A model generated the notes under the pieces. It saw only the letters and a list, made by a program, of their open reading frames with translations. It was not told the origin of the DNA and did no database searches. A stretch of DNA of 64,000 bases, from assembly GCF_900109645.1 (NCBI RefSeq), contig NZ_FOBG01000002.1, positions 854,391 to 918,390 of the forward strand. Direction: 5' to 3'. The DNA is from Duganella sp. CF402. GTDB lineage: Bacteria > Pseudomonadota > Gammaproteobacteria > Burkholderiales > Burkholderiaceae_D. The translations under genes were made by a program, and so were the position numbers. Numbering within the stretch: the first letter of the stretch is position 1; the number at the start of each line of letters is the position of its first letter. Positions 10,532 to 18,807 of this stretch are shown piece by piece.

Positions 10532-12241
10532 ATGTTAGCCCAACAAAAACAAGACATTACCGCCCTGTTCCAGGCCGCCCTCGCCCCTATCCTCGCCGGC
10601 ACCGAAGTGGTGGCCAACGTCGTGCTGGAGCGACCACGCGACCCGTCGCACGGCGATGTGGCTTGTAATATCGCCATGCAGCTGGCCAAGCAGCTGAAAA
10701 TGAACCCGCGCGAACTGGCCACCAAAGTGGTCGACGCGGTGCTGGCCAACCCGGCCCGCAACGGCCTGGTCGACAGCGCCGACATCGCCGGCCCGGGCTT
10801 CATCAACCTGCGCGTCAGCGCCGCCTCGAAACAGGCCGTGGTCAAGACTGTGCTGGCGCAGGGCGCCGCCTTCGGCTCCGGCGACGCCGGCGCCGGCAAG
10901 AAAGTCATCATCGAATTCGTCTCGGCCAACCCGACCGGTCCGCTGCACGTGGGCCACGGCCGCCAGGCCGCGCTGGGCGACGCCCTGTCCTCGCTGTTCG
11001 TCTCGCAAGGCTACGACGTCACCCGCGAGTTCTACTACAACGACGCCGGCGTGCAGATCCAGACCCTGGCCAACTCGGTGCAAGCGCGCCTGCGCGGCTA
11101 CAAGCCAGGCGATGCCGAATGGCCGGAATCGGCCTACAACGGCGACTACATCGCCGATATCGCCGAAGACTTCAAAGCCAAAAAGACCGTGTCGGCCTCC
11201 GACGGTTCGCCAGCCACCGCCTCGGGCGATGTGGAAGACATCGAATCGATCCGCGCCTTCGCCGTGACCTACCTGCGCAATGAGCAGGACATCGACCTGC
11301 AAGCCTTCGGCGTCAAGTTCGACAACTACTACCTCGAGTCCTCGCTGTACTCGGACGGCAAGGTCGATGCCGCCGTCGACATGCTGAACAAGTCCGGCAA
11401 GACCTACGAAGAAGAAGGCGCGCTGTGGCTGCGCACCGAGGACTACGGCGACGACAAGAACCGCGTGATGCGCAAGAAGGACGGCACCTACACCTACTTC
11501 GTGCCGGACGTGGCCTACCACATCGTCAAGTTCCAGCGCGGCTTCCAGCAGGCCATCAACGTGCAGGGCTCCGACCACCACGGCACCATCGCCCGCGTGC
11601 GCGCCGGTCTGCAGGCGGTCAACGTCGGCATTCCGCAAGGCTTCCCGGACTACGTGCTGCACAAGATGGTCACCGTGATGAAAGGCGGCGAAGAGGTCAA
11701 GATCTCCAAGCGCGCCGGCTCCTACGTCACCGTGCGCGACCTGATCGAATGGTCGGGCGGCGGCGACATCACCAAGGGCCGCGACGCCGTGCGCTTCTTC
11801 CTGATCTCGCGCAAAGCCGACACCGAATTCGTGTTCGATGTCGACGTCGCGCTGAAAACCTCGGACGAGAATCCGGTCTATTACGTGCAGTACGCCCACG
11901 CGCGTATCTGCCGCATGCTGGAACAGTGGACCGGCGACGAAGCGTCGCTGGCGAACGTCGACCTGTCGCCGCTGACCGCGCCGACCGAAGCGGCCCTGCT
12001 GGCAACGCTGGCCGCTTATCCGGAAACGCTGGCACGCGCGCAAACGGAACTGGGCCCGCACCAGATCGCGTTCTACCTGCGCGACCTGGCCGCCAACCTG
12101 CACAGCTTCTACTTCGCCGAGCGCGTGCTGGTCGACGACGAGGCGCTGAAGGCAGCGCGTATCGCCCTGATGGTCGCCACCCGCCAGGTGCTGCGCAACG
12201 GCCTGGCGCTGATCGGCGTTTCGGCTCCCAACAAAATGTAA
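10532..12241 (+). CDS. argS: Arginyl-tRNA synthetase
   Basis: A 569-residue class I aminoacyl-tRNA synthetase that charges tRNA-Arg. The HIGH signature appears as HVGH (139-142) after SANPTGPL, and the KMSKS-equivalent loop as KISKR (about 390-394). The N-terminal 100 residues form the Add-1 domain that reads the tRNA D-loop, and the C-terminal part (VQYAHARI onward) is the DALR anticodon-binding domain, ending in a short NKM tail. An insertion rich in Lys, Ser and Asp (about 210-235) is slightly unusual but within family variation. It heads a plus-strand run of genes. Confidence 0.97.
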   Translation: MLAQQKQDITALFQAALAPILAGTEVVANVVLERPRDPSHGDVACNIAMQLAKQLKMNPRELATKVVDAVLANPARNGLVDSADIAGPGFINLRVSAASKQAVVKTVLAQGAAFGSGDAGAGKKVIIEFVSANPTGPLHVGHGRQAALGDALSSLFVSQGYDVTREFYYNDAGVQIQTLANSVQARLRGYKPGDAEWPESAYNGDYIADIAEDFKAKKTVSASDGSPATASGDVEDIESIRAFAVTYLRNEQDIDLQAFGVKFDNYYLESSLYSDGKVDAAVDMLNKSGKTYEEEGALWLRTEDYGDDKNRVMRKKDGTYTYFVPDVAYHIVKFQRGFQQAINVQGSDHHGTIARVRAGLQAVNVGIPQGFPDYVLHKMVTVMKGGEEVKISKRAGSYVTVRDLIEWSGGGDITKGRDAVRFFLISRKADTEFVFDVDVALKTSDENPVYYVQYAHARICRMLEQWTGDEASLANVDLSPLTAPTEAALLATLAAYPETLARAQTELGPHQIAFYLRDLAANLHSFYFAERVLVDDEALKAARIALMVATRQVLRNGLALIGVSAPNKM

Positions 12242-12262
12242 TTGCGAAGGACATCCCGCACA

Positions 12263-12955
12263 ATGAATTTCCGCTCCAGCTTTACACCGCGTACGCAACA
12301 GCAAGGCAACACCTTCATCGGCATCGTTATCGGCCTGGTCATCGGCCTCAGTATCGCTGTCGTCGTGGCGCTGATGATTACCAAGGGCTCGACCCCGTTC
12401 ACGGACAAGGGCCATCCGGGCAAGGCGGCGGAACCAACGGCGGGACAAGTCGCCGATCCTAACAAGCCGCTGTACGGCAACAAGGACGCGGCGCGCGAGG
12501 CGGCCAAGGACTTCGCGCGTGACCAGGCAGCGCCAGCACCAGCTGCACCGGCGGCGCCTGCCGCACCGGCCAAGCCTGCGGCCGACCAGCTGCAGGCCGT
12601 GGTCGACAAGATCCAGGGCACGCCGGCCAAGCCGGCCGCCGTGCCGAACGCCGCCAACATCACGCCGCAGCCGGCCGCGAAAGCGCCTGCCGCAGCCGAT
12701 GCTGCAGCCGGCGACGACAAGTTCACCTACTATCTGCAAGCCGGCGCCTTCCGCGAAGTGGCCGACGCCGAAAGCGCGCGCGCCAAGCTGGCCTTGCTCG
12801 GCTTTGAAGCCAACATCTCGGACCGCTCGACCGACACCGGCGTACTGCATCGTGTACGCACCGGCCCTTACAACTCGGTCGAAGCCATGAACAAGGCCCG
12901 CAGCAAACTGTCCGAAAACGGCATCGACGTTGCCGTCGTTCGCAATCAAAAATAA
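12263..12955 (+). CDS. SPOR-domain membrane protein (FtsN/DedD-like)
   Basis: A 230-residue bitopic inner-membrane protein. It has a short cytoplasmic N-terminus, one transmembrane helix (about 19-42), an Ala/Pro-rich periplasmic linker (about 85-150) and a C-terminal SPOR domain (about 157-229), which in this family binds denuded septal peptidoglycan. The layout resembles FtsN, but key FtsN motifs cannot be judged by eye. ATG at 12263 was preferred to a TTG at 12242. It lies 21 bases after argS and nine before dsbA, so it is probably part of one transcript. Confidence 0.82.
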   Translation: MNFRSSFTPRTQQQGNTFIGIVIGLVIGLSIAVVVALMITKGSTPFTDKGHPGKAAEPTAGQVADPNKPLYGNKDAAREAAKDFARDQAAPAPAAPAAPAAPAKPAADQLQAVVDKIQGTPAKPAAVPNAANITPQPAAKAPAAADAAAGDDKFTYYLQAGAFREVADAESARAKLALLGFEANISDRSTDTGVLHRVRTGPYNSVEAMNKARSKLSENGIDVAVVRNQK

Positions 12956-12964
12956 GGAGTAGCG

Positions 12965-13648
12965 ATGCGTTCCCTGAAATCCGCCCTGACCGTTATTGCG
13001 CTGAGCGTGACTGCGCTGACTGCGATGACCGCCCTGGCCTCCCCTGCCGATCCAAAGAACGGCGTGGAGTACAAGACGCTGGCCGCGCCGCAGCCGGTCG
13101 ACAGCGGCAAGAAAGTCGAAATCATCGAGTTCTTCGACTACGCCTGCCCGCACTGCGCCGCCTTCGACGAATCGCTCAACGCATGGGTGAGAAAACAGGG
13201 CGACAACATCGTCTTCAAACGCATGCACATCTCGCGTCCCGGCACTGATCTGCCGCAGGAAAAAATGTACTTCACGCTGGAAGCGATGGGCGTCCTGACG
13301 CCTGAACTGCACACCAAGGCCTTCAACGAAATCCACGTCAACCGCAATCGCCTGAACCGCGACGACCAGGTGTTCGAGTTCATCGCCAAGCAAGGCATCG
13401 ACAAGCAGAAATTCATCGACACCTATCGCGGTTTCGGCGTGGCCGGCCGCGTGCGCAAGTCGATCGCCATGATGGATGCCTACAACGTCGATTCGTGGCC
13501 GCTGCTGGCCGTCGACGGCAAGTACCTGACCTCCCCAACGATGGCCGACGCCGGCGTCAACGCCGCCAAGAACGAAGCCGAGTTGCACGGCGAAGTCACG
13601 CAGGTGCTCGACGTACTGGTCGTCAAGGCCAAGGCAGAGAAGAAGTAA
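12965..13648 (+). CDS. dsbA: Thiol:disulfide interchange protein DsbA
   Basis: A 227-residue periplasmic oxidoreductase. A signal peptide (about 1-26, ending LASPA) precedes a thioredoxin fold with an active-site CPHC at residues 61-64 in FFDYACPHC. The inserted helical domain and the cis-Pro region (SWPLLAVDGKY, YLTSP) fit DsbA. It introduces disulfides into exported proteins and would be re-oxidised by DsbB, which is not in the window. An AAGGAG ribosome site lies just upstream of the ATG. Confidence 0.93.
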   Translation: MRSLKSALTVIALSVTALTAMTALASPADPKNGVEYKTLAAPQPVDSGKKVEIIEFFDYACPHCAAFDESLNAWVRKQGDNIVFKRMHISRPGTDLPQEKMYFTLEAMGVLTPELHTKAFNEIHVNRNRLNRDDQVFEFIAKQGIDKQKFIDTYRGFGVAGRVRKSIAMMDAYNVDSWPLLAVDGKYLTSPTMADAGVNAAKNEAELHGEVTQVLDVLVVKAKAEKK

Positions 13649-13650
13649 GC

Positions 13651-14433
13651 ATGACGCCTTTGCGCGTCTTCATCACCGGCGCCTCCAGCGGCATCGGCGC
13701 CGCGCTGGCCAGCCAGTATGCGGCGCAAGGCGCCACGCTAGGCTTGCTGGCCCGGCGCGGCGAATCGCTCGCCGCCCTGATCGCCACGCTCCCCAACCCA
13801 CAACTGCACCGCGCCTATGCGGTTGATGTGCGTGACCACGCCGCCATCAATGTGGCCGCGCAAGCCTTCCTCGACTACGCCGGCGGCGTCGATGTGGTGA
13901 TCGCCAACGCCGGTATCTCGGTCGGCACGCTGACCGAATATGCCGAAGACATTCCGGTGTTCGCCGACATCATCGCCACCAATGTGGTGGCCACCGCCGC
14001 CACTTTCGCTCCCTTCATCACCGCCATGCGCGCGCAGCGCACACCGGGACGACTGGTCGGCATCGGCAGCGTGGCCGGCATACGCGGCCTGCCCGGCGCG
14101 GAAGCCTACAGCGCGTCCAAGGCCGCCGTCATCAGCTACTGCGAATCGCTGCGGCTGGAGATGAAACCGCACGGCATCCGCGTGGTCACCATCTGCCCTG
14201 GCTACATCGACACGCCGATGACGCAAAAGAATCCGTATCCGATGCCATTCCTGATGGCGCCCGAAAAATTTGCCGCCGCCGCAGCGGGCGTGATCGCCGC
14301 AGGACGCAGCTACGCCGTCATCCCGTGGCAGATGGGCATCGTCGCCAAAGTGCTGCGCATGCTGCCGAATGTGGTCTACGACTGGGCCTTCGGCAAGGCG
14401 CCGCACAAACCACGCAAGAAGCACCATGAGTAA
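13651..14433 (+). CDS. Short-chain dehydrogenase/reductase
   Basis: A 260-residue classical SDR. It has the NAD(P)-binding TGASSGIG loop (9-16), an ANAGIS segment, a catalytic Ser near 140 and YSASK with Tyr153 and Lys157, followed by the PG-YIDTPM loop. Arg residues after strand 2 (LLARRGE) suggest an NADP preference. The C-terminus (PNVVYDWAFGK) resembles membrane-associated SDRs of unknown substrate. It starts three bases after dsbA and its end overlaps birA by eight bases. Confidence 0.85.
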   Translation: MTPLRVFITGASSGIGAALASQYAAQGATLGLLARRGESLAALIATLPNPQLHRAYAVDVRDHAAINVAAQAFLDYAGGVDVVIANAGISVGTLTEYAEDIPVFADIIATNVVATAATFAPFITAMRAQRTPGRLVGIGSVAGIRGLPGAEAYSASKAAVISYCESLRLEMKPHGIRVVTICPGYIDTPMTQKNPYPMPFLMAPEKFAAAAAGVIAAGRSYAVIPWQMGIVAKVLRMLPNVVYDWAFGKAPHKPRKKHHE

Positions 14434-15214
14434 TCTGTCGGCATCCGCCATCACATCGCACTGCGCCACCTCCGCCAGCCACGTGGCGATTGAAGTCGTC
14501 GCCGAAACCGGCTCCACCAATGCCGACCTGCTGGCGCGCATCGACACGTTGCAAGGCCAAACGCTGCGCATCGCTGAAAACCAAACCGCAGGCCGTGGCC
14601 GCGCCGGCCGTTCGTGGCTGTCCAAGCCCGGCGCCGCGCTGATGTTCTCGCTGGCGTGGCGCTTCAAAGGCCCGCTGCACAAGCTGACCGGCCTGCCGAT
14701 GGCGGTGGGCGTGGCGCTGGCCGAAACCATTACCTCGCTGGGCGTGCCGGTGCAGATTAAATGGCCCAACGACTTGCTGCGCGACGGCGCCAAGCTGGCC
14801 GGCATCCTGGTCGAAACACAGAAGACCGAAGACGCCATCTGGGCCGTCATCGGCTGCGGCATCAACCTGCTGATGCCGGACGAACTGGAAGCGGCCATCG
14901 GCCGCGAAGTGGCAAGCGCGCCGTGGCTGGCGCAAATGGACCGCAACCAGCTGATGGCCGCGCTGCTCAGCCGCCTGGCCGCCGTGCTGGAAGAATTCGA
15001 CGACACCGGCTTCGCGCCATTCGTCGAACGCTGGAACGCGCTGCATGCATGGCAAGGCAAGGACGTGGTCCTGCTGGACGACGGCGCCGTGCTGCAGCAA
15101 GGCCGCGCCGCCGGAGTGGACGCCATCGGCCGCCTGCTGCTGGACACCGACCAAGGCCGGGTAGAAATCCTGTCCGGCGACGTTTCGCTGCGACTTTCTG
15201 GAGCACCAACATGA
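14426..15214 (+). CDS. birA: Biotin--[acetyl-CoA-carboxylase] ligase
   Basis: A 262-residue biotin protein ligase that activates biotin to biotinyl-5'-AMP and attaches it to carrier proteins. Visible signatures are the GSTNADLL start of the catalytic domain, the biotin loop GRGRAGRSW (about 58-66), KWPNDLL (about 112-118), the GILVE segment and GCGINL. There is no N-terminal helix-turn-helix, so it is a group I enzyme without the repressor role of E. coli BirA. A C-terminal SH3-like domain follows. ATG lies inside the SDR 3' end, and its stop overlaps the coaX start (ATGA). Confidence 0.93.
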   Translation: MSNLSASAITSHCATSASHVAIEVVAETGSTNADLLARIDTLQGQTLRIAENQTAGRGRAGRSWLSKPGAALMFSLAWRFKGPLHKLTGLPMAVGVALAETITSLGVPVQIKWPNDLLRDGAKLAGILVETQKTEDAIWAVIGCGINLLMPDELEAAIGREVASAPWLAQMDRNQLMAALLSRLAAVLEEFDDTGFAPFVERWNALHAWQGKDVVLLDDGAVLQQGRAAGVDAIGRLLLDTDQGRVEILSGDVSLRLSGAPT

Positions 15215-15963
15215 TTTTACTGATCGACGCCGGCAACACCCGCGTCAAATGGGCGCTGACGGCATCGGATGCGCCGCTGGGTGAATGGACCGCGCACGGC
15301 GCCGCCGCCCACGCGGACACGCCGCAGCTGGAACTGGCCTGGTGCGAAACCGCCAGCACGCACGGCGTCAGCCGCGTCGTCATCGCCAACGTGGCCGGCA
15401 ACGCGCTGCGCGTGCAGCTGGAATACGTGCTGCAGCGCTGCCTGCCCGACGTCGCGGTGGAGTGGTTTGCCTCGCTGCCGGTGCTGGCCGGCGTCACCAA
15501 CGGCTACCGCAGTCCATCGCAGCTGGGCTGCGACCGGTTCGCCGCCGCCATCGCCGGCCATGCGCTGGCGCCGGGCGTGCGCGCCATCGTGGTCAACTGC
15601 GGCACCGCCACCACCATCGACGCCATTACGCCGGACGGCGTATTCCTCGGCGGGATGATCCTGCCGGGCCTCGGCCTGATGGCCAGCTCGCTGGCGCGCA
15701 ACACCGCGCAGTTGCCGCAGATCGCCCAAGACGGTAAGCTGCCGGATGGATTTGCGGACAACACCGACGACGCTATCCTGAGCGGCATCCTGGCTGCGCA
15801 GAGCGGCGCCATCGAGCACGCCTGCGCCCAGCATCAAGCCGCCGAGTGCATCATCTCCGGCGGCGCCGCGCCCTACATTGCGCCGATGCTGAAAGTACCG
15901 TACCGTATCGTCGAGAATATTGTGCTGATCGGATTACATGCTGCGGTAAGCAGCGCCGAATAA
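15211..15963 (+). CDS. coaX: Type III pantothenate kinase
   Basis: A 250-residue kinase that makes 4'-phosphopantothenate, the first step of coenzyme A synthesis. The ASKHA-fold phosphate motif LLIDAGNTRVKW is at the N-terminus, GCDRFAAA near 109-116, the NCGTATTID catalytic segment near 128-136, and GGMILPGL near 147. It overlaps birA by four bases (ATGA), and birA-coaX pairing is common in betaproteobacteria. Confidence 0.95.
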   Translation: MILLIDAGNTRVKWALTASDAPLGEWTAHGAAAHADTPQLELAWCETASTHGVSRVVIANVAGNALRVQLEYVLQRCLPDVAVEWFASLPVLAGVTNGYRSPSQLGCDRFAAAIAGHALAPGVRAIVVNCGTATTIDAITPDGVFLGGMILPGLGLMASSLARNTAQLPQIAQDGKLPDGFADNTDDAILSGILAAQSGAIEHACAQHQAAECIISGGAAPYIAPMLKVPYRIVENIVLIGLHAAVSSAE

Positions 15964-15975
15964 GAGGAAAGCCCT

Positions 15976-16650
15976 GTGCTGAAGTTTATTTTCTGGTCCC
16001 TGCTCGCCGTGAACGCTGCGCTGTTCGCGTATGGACGCGGCTACCTGGGCCACTTCAGCGGCAACGAGCACGAACCGGAACGCCTGCTCAACCAGCTGAA
16101 CGCCGACAAGCTGGCCATCATCCCGGCCGAGAAAGCCAACGCCGTCAGCGTGGCGGCCGCCGCACCGGCCGCGCCGGACGTGAAGCCGGAAGCATGCCTG
16201 GAAATCGCCAGCTTCGTGCTGGCCGACGCGCGCCGTTTCGAAAACCAGCTGGAACCGCTGAAACTGGGCGACCGCCAGTCGCGCCACAACCTGCCGGGCA
16301 GCGAGGTGTCGAGCTACATCGTTTATATTCCGCCGCAAGGCAGCAAGGAAGGCGCTGACAAGAAGGCCGGCGAGCTGCGCGCACTGGGCATCAGCAATTA
16401 CTTCGTCATGTCCGATGCCTCGCCGCTGCGCTGGGGGATTTCGCTGGGCGTATTCAAGACCGAGGGCGCGGCGCAAAACCAGCTGGCCGCGTTGATGAAG
16501 CAAGGCGTGCGCACCGCGCGCGTGGCGCCGCGCATGAGCGGCAGCAAGCTGCTGGCCTACCAGTTCCGCGACGTCGACGCCGACCTGAAAGCCAGGCTGG
16601 AAAAAATCCGCGCCGGCTTCCCGAACGCGGAGACGCGCAGCTGCAAATAA
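15976..16650 (+). CDS. SPOR-domain protein, membrane anchored
   Basis: A 224-residue protein with an N-terminal hydrophobic anchor (LKFIFWSLLAVNAALFAYG) and a C-terminal SPOR-like domain (about 95-185: SYIVYIPPQGSKEGADKKAGELRALG..., LGVFKTEGAAQNQ). Its position directly after coaX and its size fit the sporulation-domain protein often seen in this place in Oxalobacteraceae. GTG start at 15976 follows an AGAGGA ribosome site. Its role in cell-wall binding is inferred from the domain. Confidence 0.78.
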   Translation: MLKFIFWSLLAVNAALFAYGRGYLGHFSGNEHEPERLLNQLNADKLAIIPAEKANAVSVAAAAPAAPDVKPEACLEIASFVLADARRFENQLEPLKLGDRQSRHNLPGSEVSSYIVYIPPQGSKEGADKKAGELRALGISNYFVMSDASPLRWGISLGVFKTEGAAQNQLAALMKQGVRTARVAPRMSGSKLLAYQFRDVDADLKARLEKIRAGFPNAETRSCK

Positions 16651-16663
16651 CCAGCGCCGAAAT

Positions 16664-17695
16664 TCAGCGTTGAACCACAATCGGCTTGAGGCCGAGCGAT
16701 GACGGCAGCCCTTGCGCCGCCTGCTGCGCTTCCTGGCGCGAGGTGAACGGGCCGCTGAACAGGCGGAACACCGAACCGCCCTGCACTACTTCCAATCCAT
16801 TCAGTTTGCTGACCAGCTTGTCGCGCACCGACTCTGCATTTTCAGCGCGCGAGTAGGCGCCCAGTTGCAGATAGAAACCGCCCGGCGTCGCCGACACGGG
16901 CGCCACATAGCCGGCAGGCGCGCGCTCGGCCAGCATCAGCGTTTCGATTTCTCGCGGCGCGGCCGGCGTCAACACCAGCGGCGGTTGCGGTGTCAGGCGT
17001 GCCTTGGTGCTGCTGGATACGCCATCGCGCGAAGCCAGCATGCGCTCGATTTCATCCGGCAGGATGCGTTCGATCTTCAATTCGTGGCTGCCCTTGCCCA
17101 ACAAGCCCAGTTTCAGCGCCGCCGTGTATGACACGTCGATGGCGCGGTTGGAATGGAACGGGCCGCGGTCATTGATGCGCACCACCACGGTGGCGCCGCT
17201 CAGCATATTGGTTACGCGGGCGTAGGACGGAATCGGCAGGATGGGATGCGCCGCCGTCATCTTGTACATGTCGTACGGCTCACCGGAGGACGTGCGCTGG
17301 CCGTGGAATTTTTTACCGTACCAGCTGCCGATGCCGATCTGCGTGAACGGCTTGTCGTCGGTGATCGGCGTGTAGGTTTTACCGAACACCACATACGGAC
17401 GATTGGAGCGCGGCAGCAGCGGATCGTTGCGCACTTCGGCGTCCGGCGTCTCGGCCAGGTTGGGCGGCGGCGCGTCGCCCGGGCCGTCGTCCTGGTAGTA
17501 GCCGCCGCGACCCGAGTTCGCCGGCGGCAGCACCGGCAGCGAAGGATCGGGCTTGCTGGTGGACGGCGGTTTAATCGAAGGCGGCACGCTACGCGGCGCG
17601 GGCTGCGTCGCCACTGGCGCGCTGCCGCATCCGACCAGCGCCAGCGCGGCGGCGATTGCCGAAAGATTAAGAAGGTGATGACGTTGTAAGCGCAT
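16664..17695 (-). CDS. rlpA: Septal ring lytic transglycosylase RlpA family lipoprotein
   Basis: A 343-residue lipoprotein with a lipobox ending LALVGC (Cys23), a Pro-rich linker, a DPBB_1/RlpA domain (IGSWYGKKFHGQRTSSGEPYD through RVTN...VVVRINDRGPF...IDVSYTAA) and a C-terminal SPOR domain (about 270-343). RlpA proteins cleave or bind naked glycan strands at the septum. It is the last gene of the mre/rod operon. ATG at 17695 gives a clean lipoprotein signal; a GTG at 17713 overlapping the rodA stop (GTGA) is a coupled alternative adding six residues. Confidence 0.92.
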   Translation of the reverse strand: MRLQRHHLLNLSAIAAALALVGCGSAPVATQPAPRSVPPSIKPPSTSKPDPSLPVLPPANSGRGGYYQDDGPGDAPPPNLAETPDAEVRNDPLLPRSNRPYVVFGKTYTPITDDKPFTQIGIGSWYGKKFHGQRTSSGEPYDMYKMTAAHPILPIPSYARVTNMLSGATVVVRINDRGPFHSNRAIDVSYTAALKLGLLGKGSHELKIERILPDEIERMLASRDGVSSSTKARLTPQPPLVLTPAAPREIETLMLAERAPAGYVAPVSATPGGFYLQLGAYSRAENAESVRDKLVSKLNGLEVVQGGSVFRLFSGPFTSRQEAQQAAQGLPSSLGLKPIVVQR

Positions 17696-17709
17696 AGGGC
17701 GAGATAGTA

Positions 17710-18807
17710 TCACCGATGACGCTGCACACTCATCAATATACCGCCCCCGAGACCGAGGGTCATCAGCGCCGTGCCGCCATAGCTCATGAACGGCAGCGGC
17801 ACGCCCACCACCGGAATAATCCCGCTCACCATGCCCATGTTGACGAAGGCGTAGGTGAAGTAAATCATGGTGACGGCGCCGGCCAGCAGGCGGGTGAACA
17901 GCGTCGGCGCGTTCATCGCGATCGACATGCCGCGCCAGATCAGCAGCAGGTACAACACCATCAGCACCAGGTTGCCGAGCAGGCCGAACTCCTCGGAGAA
18001 CACGGCGAAGATAAAGTCGGTGGTGCGCTCGGGGATGAATTCAAGGTGGGCCTGGGTGCCGTGGGTCCAGCCCTTGCCGGTGATGCCGCCGGAACCGATG
18101 GCGATCATCGACTGGATGATGTGGAAGCCCTTGCCCAGCGGGTCGTGATAAGGATCGATCAGCGTCAGCACGCGGTCGCGCTGGTAGTCGTGCATCACGG
18201 CCCACAGCGCCGGCAAGGCTGCTGCCGCCAGGCCCGCCAGCACGGCCAGCGCGCGCCACGACAGGCCGCCGAGGAAGATCACGTAAGCGCCGGCCGCCGT
18301 CACCAGCAGCGCGGTACCGAGGTCCGGCTGGCGCGCGATCAAGCCGGCCGGTACCGCCAGCAGCAGCGCCGCGATGGCGTACGTCTGCCAGCGCATATGT
18401 CCCTGCTCACGCTGGAAGAACCACGCCAGCATCAGCGGCATGGCGATTTTCATCAGTTCGGAAGGCTGGATCTGCGTGCCGACATACAGCCAGCGGCGCG
18501 AGCCACCCTTGATCACGCCGAACAGCGCCACCGCCACCAGCAAGGCCACGCCCAGCGCGTAGGCCGGCACCGCCAGCCGCATCATGGTCTGCGGCGGAAT
18601 GTTCGCCACGAACCACATCACCAGCACCGCCGCCGCGATATTGCGCAGCTGGTCCCACACCTTGCCGGGAATGGCGATGCCGGCCGAGTACAAGGTAATC
18701 AGACCAACCGACAGCAGCGCGCCGATGATCAGCGCCAGCGGCAGATCGAACACCAGCACGTACGGCTGCACGCGCTGCCACAGAGAGCGGCCATCGGCGA
18801 TGCGCAT
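17710..18807 (-). CDS. rodA: RodA peptidoglycan glycosyltransferase, second copy
   Basis: A 365-residue SEDS polytopic protein that polymerises lipid II with its cognate class B PBP during elongation. About ten membrane segments are visible. The catalytic Asp of SEDS enzymes is kept (PERTTDFIFAV, Asp264), as are RQPDLGTAL, HDYQRDRVLT and GVPLPFMSYGGTA. It overlaps the upstream rodA copy by ATGA and is clearly paralogous to it along the full length, including near-identical blocks such as the FTRLLAGAVTMIYFTYAF segment. It looks functional rather than decayed. Confidence 0.93.
   Translation of the reverse strand: MRIADGRSLWQRVQPYVLVFDLPLALIIGALLSVGLITLYSAGIAIPGKVWDQLRNIAAAVLVMWFVANIPPQTMMRLAVPAYALGVALLVAVALFGVIKGGSRRWLYVGTQIQPSELMKIAMPLMLAWFFQREQGHMRWQTYAIAALLLAVPAGLIARQPDLGTALLVTAAGAYVIFLGGLSWRALAVLAGLAAAALPALWAVMHDYQRDRVLTLIDPYHDPLGKGFHIIQSMIAIGSGGITGKGWTHGTQAHLEFIPERTTDFIFAVFSEEFGLLGNLVLMVLYLLLIWRGMSIAMNAPTLFTRLLAGAVTMIYFTYAFVNMGMVSGIIPVVGVPLPFMSYGGTALMTLGLGGGILMSVQRHR

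Noticed and set aside
10535..13588. A 1017-codon open frame antisense to argS, the SPOR gene and dsbA
   Set aside because: It runs opposite three well-supported genes and has the His/Arg/Gln/Gly/Val-biased composition caused by GC-rich codon third positions on the other strand; no domain is recognisable.
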